A stretch of DNA of 64,000 bases from contig OY776130.1 of assembly GCA_963675135.1 (NCBI GenBank), positions 63,088,867 through 63,152,866 of the forward strand, in the 5' to 3' direction. This DNA comes from Galeopsis tetrahit. Taxonomy: Eukaryota; Streptophyta; Magnoliopsida; Lamiales; Lamiaceae. Shown here piece by piece: positions 24,219 to 35,100 of the stretch; positions within the stretch are counted from its first letter, which is position 1, and each line of letters begins with the position of its first letter. Under the pieces are notes generated by a model that did not search any database, was not told the origin of the DNA, and was given only the letters and a program-made list of their open reading frames with translations. The translations under genes were made by a program, and so were the position numbers.

Positions 24219-25484
24219 CCTAGAGATCATTAATGAATCATGCTAAGATCACTTTGAAGTGAAACATGGGTAAGAGCCAAGTCATCTGAAGAAGAGCAAG
24301 CCAACCTTGCTGATAAGCAAGACTGCTGATAGTGATAAGGAGAGTTGTCCAGTTGATAAGGAGTGTTGTCCTATCTTTGGAACAACCTTCAGAAGCCATG
24401 TCCAAGTCCTAACAAGAGAATCTTAAAGTCAGATATTGGGAAGAGAGCTGCAGAATGAAGACAAAGCTTAAACAACCGTTTATTTCCCAAATGAGGACAT
24501 GTCACTATCAAGATTCTGTCTTCTAAGTTGAAGAACTAAAGGAAGACATTTGAGGCTGCCTCTCCAACGGGCAAATCCTTCAATTGTCTATAAATACAGA
24601 AGTGTGAAGACCATTTGAAAGCACCTCAACATAATCCAACATTGACAAGAACTCACAAGCAAGAGTGCTTTCTAGATTTCAAAGACTATCTTAGTCTTCA
24701 AACACTTCATCTAAGCTGAACTACATTGTATATCCATACACAAGCTTAGAGAGATATCCTATCCTTATACACTGATCTTCATTGTAAAGGATATCTCATT
24801 AGTTGGAACCTTACTTCAACCCTTACCCCTTTCAAGAGTGAAAGTGAGAAGGTTGTAGTAGTAGAAGTGGTAGGAGCTGACTGTTGAGAGAAGAACAGTT
24901 CAGTTCTGAGTTGAGAAGAGGGTACTAGGACTCTAGACATCCTAGGGATCAATTCACCAAGGAGTGGTGTTATTGATCAAGTGCACCTTGGCACTATAAA
25001 ACAAGTTAATTCCAAGAGTGAAGGAATTATCCTGTTCAATCAGGGAAAGTGGATGTAGGAGCTTGAGTCTCTGAACCACTATAAACTCTTGTGTTGATTT
25101 ACTTTTCAAGTACTTTCATACATTCAACACTGCACACAAAACTGGTCTTTCAAAGGATACATACTCAAAGACTGTGCAAAACCTATTTGGACAAGTTCCC
25201 TGAAAACTGGACTGTGTTGATTTGACTAAGTGATTTCAGAAACTAAAGGAGTCTAAACTAAAAGGGCCAACCACTATTCCGCACATATAACTCCCCTAGA
25301 TAGTTATTCAACTAAGTACTCAATAGTACTTAGTAGTCTGATTATCTTAGAAGAGTTAATCATCTTCAGCAGAGTTGTCCAAGACAACCTTGCTGAGCTC
25401 TGGTTTGATCATAGTCAAAAAGAATTTGCATACAAGTGTATTCCCCCCCCATACACTTGTTATATACTCCTTTCAGGACCAACA
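24219..25484 (+). repeat. 5' LTR of copia B, right part
   Basis: This is the remaining 1266 bp after the A insertion, ending GGACCAACA. It has TATA box TATAAATA at 24589-24596 and a C-run at 25443-25450 that is 8 long here and 11 in the 3' LTR. Confidence 0.95.
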
Positions 25485-25486
25485 AG

Positions 25487-25498
25487 TGGTATCAGAGC
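25487..25498 (+). promoter_or_regulatory. Primer binding site of copia B
   Basis: TGGTATCAGAGC starts two bases after the LTR and is complementary to the 3' end of initiator tRNA-Met. Confidence 0.95.
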
Positions 25499-25623
25499 AG
25501 GGGTTCAAAGACCACTGCTTCTGAAAAGCCATCTTGGTTTTCAAAATCATATATTTGGTGTGGTCACTGAACTGATCTATCTGAAATCCTACCATTTGTT
25601 GACTAAATGTTTGTTCTTGAGAT

Positions 25624-28095
25624 ATGGCCAACAACAATGCTGCTGTTCCACCTCCTGCTGTCCAAGGATTGAACAACATGGCCACAAATCCAGTCAACCA
25701 CATTTCTCATCACAAATTGCCCATGTTCTCAATAGACAACTATGATTTCTGGAAAATCAGAATGAGGGCTCATCTTGCATCTCTGCATACTGATATGTTG
25801 AGAGTGATCACAAGAGGTCCTTTTGTGTTCACCTTTGTCAATCCCAGAGTCACTGAGGCTCAAAGAGCAGATATAAGGGAATTGATTCCCAAAGATCAAG
25901 ATGACTTCACTGCTGATGAAAAGAGGAAAGATAATTTGAATTATCTTGCCATGAACACCCTCTACCAAACAATTCCAGATGCAATCATGGGAAGATTCTA
26001 TCACTGCACAACTGCCAAGGAGATATGGGATACTCTTGCAGAAATGTGTGAGGGCACTGACAAGATCAAGTAGAACAAACTCCAAATGGCAGTGCAAAAG
26101 TTTGAACAATTTACAATGGAGTCTGAGGAATCCATTGACAAGTTTGCTGGTAGGTTCACTGATGTGATGAATGAAATCAACTCCTTGGGCAAGGTGTACT
26201 CCAAGAGAGAAGTTGGTTTGAAGATCTTGAGAAGTCTCACCCAAAAGTGGGATGTTTATGCTGTAATGATGCAAAATACCAAAGATCTCTCCACCATGCC
26301 CATGCAACAAATCTTCTCTGAACTCAAAGCTTATGAGTTCGACCTCAATAGAAGAAAGCCTGTTGAGGAACCTTCAAATCCTACAAAGGGAGTGGCATTC
26401 AAAGCCAAAGCTGCTGAACCTGAAATGCAGTCCACTCCCAGATCATCAAAGTCAGTGTCCAAGACTGAAATGAAGGAGGAACTAGCCTTGATGGCTAGGA
26501 GGTTTGAAAAGCTAAATTCAAGGTTTGGTAGATACAAGAAATTCTACCAGGACAACAAATTCAGGAGAAGGTACAACTCTCCTGAAGCTCAGGCTGAAAT
26601 CAAGAAGCCTGAAGAGAAAAGATCAGAGGACAAGTACTCTGATAGGAGAAGGTCCACTAGAGCTGAACCTTCATCATCAAGAAGAAGAGAAGAACCAAAG
26701 AAGGATGATGATGAAGATCTATGCTATAACTGCAAAAAGAAAGGGCACTTCCAGTATGACTGCCCTGAATTGAGCTCTAAGGAGAGAAGAGAAAGACAAG
26801 CCAAAAGAGACAGAAAGTTCACCAATAGAAAGGCCATGATGGCTGGTGAAGAATCTGATAGTGCTGAAAGCTTCAACTCTTCTGATGGACTTTTTTCCAA
26901 CAGTGATGATGATGATGATGTCTGCAACATGGCTCTTGAGGATGATGAGGTATCCTCTACTTCTTGTTCACCATCATTCATCTCAGAAAACAATAGTTAG
27001 GTTAACCTGAAACTTTCTCTTGGAAAGTTAATGGAAGATTTCACTATGTTACAAGAATTTCATGATAACTGTGTAAGAGAAAATGAAAGATTGGCTATTG
27101 AGCTTGCCAAAACTTCTGAGGTAGTTGTTGATGTCAAATCTACTGAGTTGTATCAACAAGTCTTGAGAGAGCTTGAGGAAGCAAATCTCAGGATAGTTGA
27201 CCAACAAAAGGAGATTGATGATCAACTACTCTCTCAGAAGAGAAAAGATTTTGAACTAAAAATTCTAAATGCCAAGTTTGAAAACCTCTCACATGAATAT
27301 GATATTCTTAAATCAAGTGAAGAGAGCCTGAAATTAAAGATGTCTGCTCTGAAGAAATCCTCTAGAGCAATAGAGGAAATTCAGAGTTACCAAAGACCTA
27401 TGTCTCAAAGAAGTGGATTAGGTTTTGATCCATTTGAATCTTCACCTTGTCTTAGTGTTGCTTCAGTGAGTAACACTAAGAGAATCTTTGTTAAGTCAGT
27501 GGCACAAACTGAAAATGAAATAATTCAGTCACTGAACAAAGGAAAGGGCAAAATGGATGATCTGCCTACTCAAGTGATTCAGGAGAATAGGCCAAAACCT
27601 AAGGAAATGGCCAAAGCTCCTGAACATAAGAGGAATGTTGGTCAGCAGAGTAGACCTAATGGAAGGGCAACTCTCCTGAACAATGTTCAGAGGAGTTATC
27701 CAAGGTATAATCAGCCTAGGCCAACTCTTCTGAGAAAGCCTCAGCTGACTAGACCTAAGGACAACTATCCTCAAAGGCAAAATAAAATGAGACAACCAAA
27801 ACCCTTCATGCCAAAGGGTAATGGTCATAAGAAAGCCTTTCCTCAAAGATTCCCTCAAGTAGCACAAAGAACTCATAAGTTCAGGAGATTTGACAACTCT
27901 CCTGAAACTTACAGAGTTAACACATTCACACATACTTTCCCAAAGGCATTTAAGGGAAAGACAGTGTATGTAGATGCTAGAGGAAAACAACTTAGCCACC
28001 TTGAATCAATCAGGGTTATTAGGCAAGTTTGGGTTCCTAAAGGTACAACTAACCTCTCAGGACCCAAAAATCAAAGGGTACCTAAACCAATCTAA
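25624..28095 (+). pseudogene. gag: gag of copia B (two nonsense codons)
   Basis: ATG 25624 follows the primer site by 125 bp. The frame is unbroken by indels for 824 codons but carries TAG at 26071-26073 (GAG in the A homologue) and TAG at 26998-27000. It has the copia gag region (FWKIRMRAHLASLH; IWDTLAEMCEGTDKIK), then the knuckle C-YN-C-KKKG-H-FQYD-C at 26722-26763. A basic Arg/Ser-rich and acidic segment, a coiled coil (about 27031-27370) and a basic Pro/Gln/Arg-rich tail follow. It ends at TAA 28093-28095, immediately followed in frame by TTGCAG and pol. Confidence 0.9.
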
Positions 28096-31000
28096 TTGCA
28101 GGTACCAGTGGGCCACAAGAAGAGGAGCATGAGCAAAAAGTCAGCATGGTACCTTGACAGTGGATGCTCAAGGCACATGACTGGAAACAAGGAATTCCTC
28201 ACTGATTTTATTGAAAAAGAAGGCCCAAATGTCACATTTGGAGACAGCTCACAAGCTACAACAAAAGGTTATGGTACTTTGATGATTGGTAACATCAAAG
28301 TATCCAATGTGTCTTATGTGGCTGGTCTCAAATATAATCTCCTAAGTATCAGTCAATTCTGTGATAAAGATTTCAATGTTGAGTTTTCTAGTGGAAAATG
28401 TTTAATTAAAGATAAGGCTCAACAAATTCTATTGACTGGAACTAGGAAAGGAAATGTGTATTTTGCAGACTGGGACAAGTCCACTGATGCTGCATGCTTC
28501 ATTGCTAAGAGTTCTAGTGAACAAAGTTGGTTATGGCATAAAAGACTAAACCACTTTAACTTCAAAACAATGAACAAAATTGCTAGAAATGCATTAGTTA
28601 AAGGACTACCTAATGAGGTTTTCATTAAGGAGCATGTTTGCAAACCATGCCAAGAGGGAAAACAGATTAAAGCCTCATTCAAAGGAAAACCAGTCATCTC
28701 TACTGAAAGGGTACTTGAACTATTACATATGGACCTATTTGGACCAATTACCCCTGCAAGCATAAATGGTAGAAAATACACATTGGTTGTAGTAGATGAC
28801 TTCTCTAGGTTCACATGGGTAGTATTTCTCCTTAATAAGAAGGAAACTCAAGTCAAACTGCCTGAACTTCTAAAGAGATTGTCAAATGAGAAAAGCCTTA
28901 GCATTATCAAGATAAGATCTGATAAAGGCACTGAGTTCATAAATTCATACATCAATGAGTATTGCACATCTAATGGAATAGCTCATGAAACCTCAGCAGC
29001 TAGAACTCCTCAACAAAATGGAGTTGCAGAGAGAAGAAATAGAACCTTAAAAGAAGCTGCTAGGACCTTAATTGCTGATTCAAACTTACTTAAGAGGTTT
29101 TGGGCTGAAGCTATAAACACTGCATGCCATACTCAGAATAGATGTTTGATTACTAAGGGGCAAGGCAAAACCCCCTATGAACTCTGGAAAGGAAGAATGC
29201 CTAAAGTGTCATACTTTCACATCTTTGGTTGTAAGTGTTTCATACACAATAATGGGAAAGAACAGTTGAAAGCTTTTGATAGCAAAGCTGATGAAGGGAT
29301 ATTCCTTGGATATTCTCAAATCAGTAGAGCTTTCAGAGTCTACAACAAGAAAACCCTTATTGTAGAGGAAACACCTCATGTTGTGTTTGATGAATCTATT
29401 CATGAGTTCAGGAATGAAAACTTAGAACCAGAGGAAATCACACAGAGGACAACCAGACTGAGCCTAAAAGACAAAGACACGGAATTCATAGATGTTGTCC
29501 AAGCCAACTAGCCTGAAAACCTCACTTTGGACAACAATCCTGAAGGCAACCTTCCTGAGGCAAACCCCACTGAAGGAAATGGTGAACTGAATGATCCAAT
29601 CCCAGTTCACATCCAGGTAACAACTACCAATGAAGAAGCAGTTCCTGCTGAGGTAGTTAATGGATCAAATAATCAAGGGGGGACTCAAAATGTTGAAAAT
29701 GCCAATGTCCCTGACATTGAGGACAACACCCCTGATTATGATCCTGAATTTGATCCTACATTCAATTATCCTGAATTTTATGATCTAAATGACTCAACTT
29801 CAGTAGAGGAAAACTCTACTGAAGAGATCATAAAAAGAAGGACTTGGTTGTCTGACCATCCTACTGATCTAATACTTGGTGATCCAAGTATAGGAGTCAA
29901 AACAAGGAGATTTCATGGTGAAAGTGCTCTTTTCTGTTGTTTCTTGTCAGAGCAAGAACCAAGTGACATTGAAGAAGCACTTCAAGATGCCAATTGGATC
30001 ACAGCCATGCAGGAAGAACTGAATCAATTCACCAGAAATGAAGTATGGGAGCTGGTGGATAGACCTTCACATCAAGATGTTATTGGAACAAAGTGGGTGT
30101 TCAAGAACAAGAAGAATGAAAATGATGTGATTGTCAGAAACAAAGCAAGACTAGTGGCAAAAGGTTATTGCCAGCATGAAGGCATTGACTATGATGAGAC
30201 TTTTGCACCTGTGGTAAGGCTAGAAGCAATAAGGCTCTTTCTAGCCTATGCAGCCCACAAGAGGTTCAAAGTGTACCAAATGGATGTCAAGAGTGCCTTT
30301 CTGAATGGAGTCTTGAAAGAAGAAGTCTATGTGGAGCAACCACCAGGTTTTGAGGTTGGAGACCAAGTTTACAGACTGAAGAAAGCTCTATATGGACTCA
30401 AGCTAGCCCCTAGAGCTTGGTATGATACACTGTCACAATTCCTCTTGGATCATGGATTCATCAAGGGAACTGTGGACAGAACACTCTTCAGAATCACTGA
30501 AGGTGAGGACATCTTGCTTGTCCAAATTTATGTGGATGACATAATTTTTGGATCCCCCAATGAAAAGCTGTGTGAAAAATTCTCCAAGCTAATGCAAAGC
30601 AAGTTTGAGATGTCCATGATGGGGTTGATGAACTTCTTTTTGGGTCTTCAAATCAAGCAATCAAAAGAAGGAATCTTCATCAACCAAGCTAAGTACACCA
30701 GAGAAATGATCAAGAAGTTTGGGTGTGCTACTAGCAAGCCAGTGAGGATCCCAATGAACACAAATTGGAAGATGGATCCTGATGAGAGTGGTGTTTCAAC
30801 CAACTGTACTGAGTATAGAGGAATCATTGGTTCACTCCTCTATCTCACTGCCAGCAGACCTGACATCACCTTTGCAGTAGGTGTTTGTGCAAGGTTTCAA
30901 GCAAATCCTAAGAAAAGCCATCTTGAGGCTGCAAAGAGGATTTTAAGGTATCTCAAAGGCACTGAGAATCTAGGCCTTTGGTACCCTGCTGATGACAACA

Positions 31001-31485
31001 TTGAGTTAACTGGCTACTCAGATGCTGATTATGGAGGTTGCAGAATTGATAGAAAGTCCACTTCAGGGACCTGTCAATTCTTAGGCAACAAGCTCATATC
31101 TTGGTTTTCCAAGAAGCAGAACACAGTGGCTACTTCCACCACTGAAGCTGAGTATGTTGCAGCTGGAAGTTGTTGTGCTCAAATCCTTTGGTTGAGACAA
31201 CAACTCAGAGATTACAAAGTCAACTCTACCGAAGTGCCAATATTTTGTGATAACAATAGTGCAATTGCAATATCACAAAATCCTGTCTTGCACACAAGAT
31301 GAAAACATGTGGACATCAAGCATCACTTCATTAGAGATCATGTGGAGAAGAAGGACATAAAGTTGGTCAAGATCCACACAGATCATCAAAAAGCTGATAT
31401 TCTAACAAAGCCACTTGCAGAGGCAAGGTTTCTGGAGCTATCAGCAGAGTTGGGATTACTTGATCCAGGGAAGTTGGACAAGTAA
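28096..31485 (+). pseudogene. pol: pol of copia B (two nonsense codons)
   Basis: The frame is continuous with gag across its TAA. The protease DSG is at about 28155-28163 (WYLDSGCSRHMTG). The HHCC motif follows (WLWHKRLNH...CKPCQEGK). The integrase core has MDLFGP, RSDKGTEF and PQQNGVAERR. RT has QMDVKSAFLNG and YVDD at about 30529-30540, and RNase H has YSDADYGG and TTEAEYVA. TAG 29509-29511 separates integrase from RT. TGA 31300-31302 replaces the Cys in HTRCKHVD near the RNase H end. The natural end is TAA 31483-31485. There is no frameshift in about 1130 codons. As it stands the element would need enzymes supplied in trans. Confidence 0.93.
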
Positions 31486-32185
31486 AACCCATTGAAGTTA
31501 ATGGAAAGTATGGAAACTGGAAAGATTTTCAGCAGACTTGGTCAAGTCTACTGAAGTTCAGAAGAGATGATCACAATTACTCAGGACACTTGTCCATTGA
31601 ATCTCAGGACACTTGTCCACATCTCTTCAGGACACTTGTCCTAGTGGGGTCAGATAAGTTGTCTTGGCTATCAAACTATTTTCTTGGTTTGATAAGCACC
31701 TATTTTGGGTAATCACTGTCTACCTTGATACCTATCCCAATTACAGATATCATCACTGTGGGATTTAATTTGTCCCCCACCCAAAAGGCCGCTTTCCATG
31801 CATTAAATGCCAAGATTTAACTCTTGTTTGCATTACACTTTTCAAGCCATGATCTATCTCGAAAACTCCCCAACCATTAACTAATATTAAATAACTTCCA
31901 CGTTTTAAATAAAACCAATAACTCACTGTTACATTGGTTTTTAACCACTGGATCAAAACTGGACAACTCCCCTGAAATTCATCCTGGCCGTCCAAGTGTG
32001 TTTTCCATTTTTGACAACAGTTGAAAACTCACAAAACTCACCAACTCATTGACAAACATTCTTTTTAGAATATTCTCAAGCCTTAAGATCCCCCACAAAC
32101 ACTTCTTCCCCAAGTATTCAAAACCCTAGCTCATTTTCTTCAAACTCTCTCAAAACTCTCTCAATTTCATTTCTGTAAACCTTCA
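31486..32185 (+). other. pol-ORF3 spacer of copia B with three near-palindromic repeats
   Basis: GGACACTTGTCC occurs at 31584-31595, 31607-31618 and 31630-31641, spaced exactly 23 bp apart. The arms GGACA/TGTCC are complementary. The 150 bp before the ORF3 start is pyrimidine-rich and plant-leader-like (AACCCTAGCTC, repeated CAAACTCTCT). Confidence 0.75.
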
Positions 32186-35100
32186 ATGGCTCCCAAAGTT
32201 AGACCAGAAATGATTATTGATTTCTCCAACAAGGCTCTAGACCTTGATTTTGGATACTTAAGCAAAAAAAACAGCCTTCACTTTGAGCCCATAGTATCAT
32301 TTGAAAGTGAAGATCCTGAGATTACACCAACCTTGAGATGGTTGAGAAGAGCTGGATTGCAGAAGTTTATGGAGGAAAGACCAAGTTCCTGCTTGGAAAG
32401 CTACATGGCTGAGTACTTTGCCTTTCTCAAGTGGAGAGGTAAGCCTGAAGATGGTGAAGTTTCCACCAGACTGTCATATGTGGCAGAAGGAGAGGAGGAA
32501 GAGAGATTTCATAGAGTGAAATTCTCTTCAGAAGATCTTGAAGGAGATTTTGGATTGCCTTCTGAGGGAAGGAATCCAGAAGTCTATGGTACTGGACATG
32601 AAAATGAAATAGCTCAAGAATGGCTATTAGTACCAGGCCCTCTCTCTTCAACACAAAATAAGAAGACTCTCAAGCCAGAATTTCTCAATCTCTTTGAGGT
32701 AATCACTAAGAGTCTTATGAGCAACACTAGAAGCATGGAACAAGTCAGCCATCCAAGAATCAGAATTATGGCTGCAGTAATTGATGCTAGTGACAAAGGC
32801 ATCAAGTTTGATTGGAGGACCTTCATCATGTCTGAGATGATGAAGGAAAAGGCCAAGTTCAAGGTGATAACTCACAATAAGGTTGTGCTAGAAGGGAAAC
32901 TCAAGTATTGCACCAGGGCAAGCTTGTTGATTGAAAGGTTTTCCCATTATTCTCAAATGCAAACCTTTGCAAAGCCCCTCCCAGCCCAAAAGATTCTGTT
33001 TAGAAAGCTCAGCAAGAAAACTGAGCAGAGGAGGATGCTTATGGCCAAACCTGCTGAAGAAAAGGTGGAGGAGAAGCCAAAGCTGAAAAAGAGGACAAAG
33101 GCCAGAGTGGTGAAGACAAGAAAAATGTCTCAAATTCCCTCAGAGGAGAACTCAGGAGCTTCAACTGAGATTGAAGAAGTTGCTGAAGAGGGAGTAAGTG
33201 TGCCTTCTGATCATTCAGAGGAGTTGAGACAGAAATATAATGAAACTAGACAGAAGTCTAGAGGTGATAAGAGGATCAGGGAAGTTGTCCCTGAGAAGGA
33301 TGGAGAAGGTAGTGGGAGCAGTAGGGCCAAGCCTACTGATAAGGTGTTGGAGCTTCAGGAGGAAAGGTCTCTCCAACTTGCTCTTAGAGAGAGCAGAGTT
33401 GAAAGCAGGACCAAGTCCAAGTCAAGGACCAACTCATCTGGTTCTGGAACTCCAGAATCCAAGGTCCCTGAAGGTCAACCAATAGAGGCCAACATCCCTG
33501 AAATTCAGAATCCTGAGCCCAACTCCCCTGAAACCCACATAACCCCAACCAATCAACCTATCACCCCCATCAATCTAACAAAGAGATATTCTCCAGAAGG
33601 GAGTGTGCAAAGAAGTGGGATAGATGTGCTAGCAGATATAGCAGTAGATGAGACAAGATTGCAGTCTCCTCTTGACTCATCTATGCTCAATTATTCAAAG
33701 CTTTTAGAAGCTGCACTCTTTGAGCCAACCCCACTAAGCAAAGCCCCTTCAGATACATTGCTCTCTAAAGCAACTGAAGCACCTTCAATTGCAACCAACC
33801 CTTCTGAAGCCAATATCCCTGAACTCAACCTTCCTGAAGCCACTTTAGGAGAACCCAGAGCCAACTCCCCTATAACCCAAAGTCCCCATTCTAGTGGAGA
33901 TGAGGAGGAGTATACTTATGAAAGTATGCTCAGAGGAGGAGCCAAGGCTACTGTGGACAGTTTGTATCCACAGCTTGCTGAATTTCCAAGAATTCAGAAG
34001 ACATTCCATGATTTGAGGATGCTTGTTGATGTAAAAGACAAGACTATTATGGAGATATCACAAGTCATCCAAGATAAAGGTGCAAACTGGTGGCAAGTGG
34101 AGGAGAGCAGATTGCTACACTTTGCTGGTGTGATGAAAACAAGATTCCTTATTGATGAGGAAGTTTTTGCAAAGTTGGTAGATGACAAGATCATTGAGGA
34201 GAAAGAAAGAAAAGCTAAGGGCATCAAACATCCTGATAGCAGTTCAAATGATGATGATTCCCTTGATGATCCCTCAAATCCTTCAAACCCCAACCCTCCT
34301 GAAACCCCTCAAGCCAACCCTCCTGAATCTACTCAACCCAAGTCTTCTGTAGCAGACAGACTTTCAAACACTCCTAGAACCTATCATAGGAAAGGCTCTG
34401 TATCTTCAGAGGTGTTGACCAAGGATGGTAACACAACCAAAGACACATCTGCCAATGAAGGTTCTTCTGAACCCAAGGCACAGCCTAAAGATGTTGAGGT
34501 TCCTATAATAGAGGCTGATTTGATTAAGGCCTATTCAGTGTCAGATGAGTTGGACACTGATCAGCCCTTAATCATTCAGGATGACACAGTGGCTGCTGAT
34601 ATAAGCACTGTGATCTCCCCACAACTGCCATCTTTGAACCTTGTTGAAGGTGGAGATGCTGCAGGTTTAGGTGATGGAGTTGAAAAGGAAAATCTAGTGG
34701 AAAAACCAGAGGGAGTAGAGGATGATAGAGAGGTGGTGATTACTAGGATAGTGAGTGTACCACCAAATGAGGGTGATATAAGTGAGGAAGGGCAGGCTAT
34801 TCTTGAAGTCAAATCTGAACTTCAGGAATCCCTTGATGAGAGGAGGCCTGTAACTTTAAGTGAGGACATTATAAATGAAGGGAGAAAAGAAATAGTTGAA
34901 AATGAGGAGAAGACTGCTGATGTATCAGAGTCTTGTGAAAAAGAAATTGAGGGAGATAAGTGTGTTTTTACTGACTCATTTGATTTGTCTGACATTGCAG
35001 GTATAAGTTTTGAACAAATCTTTGCGGATGACCTATTGACAGATGCTCCCATCCAAGTTGATAGTGGATCAGCACAAGCTTTGCTTGGGATGCAATCAGA

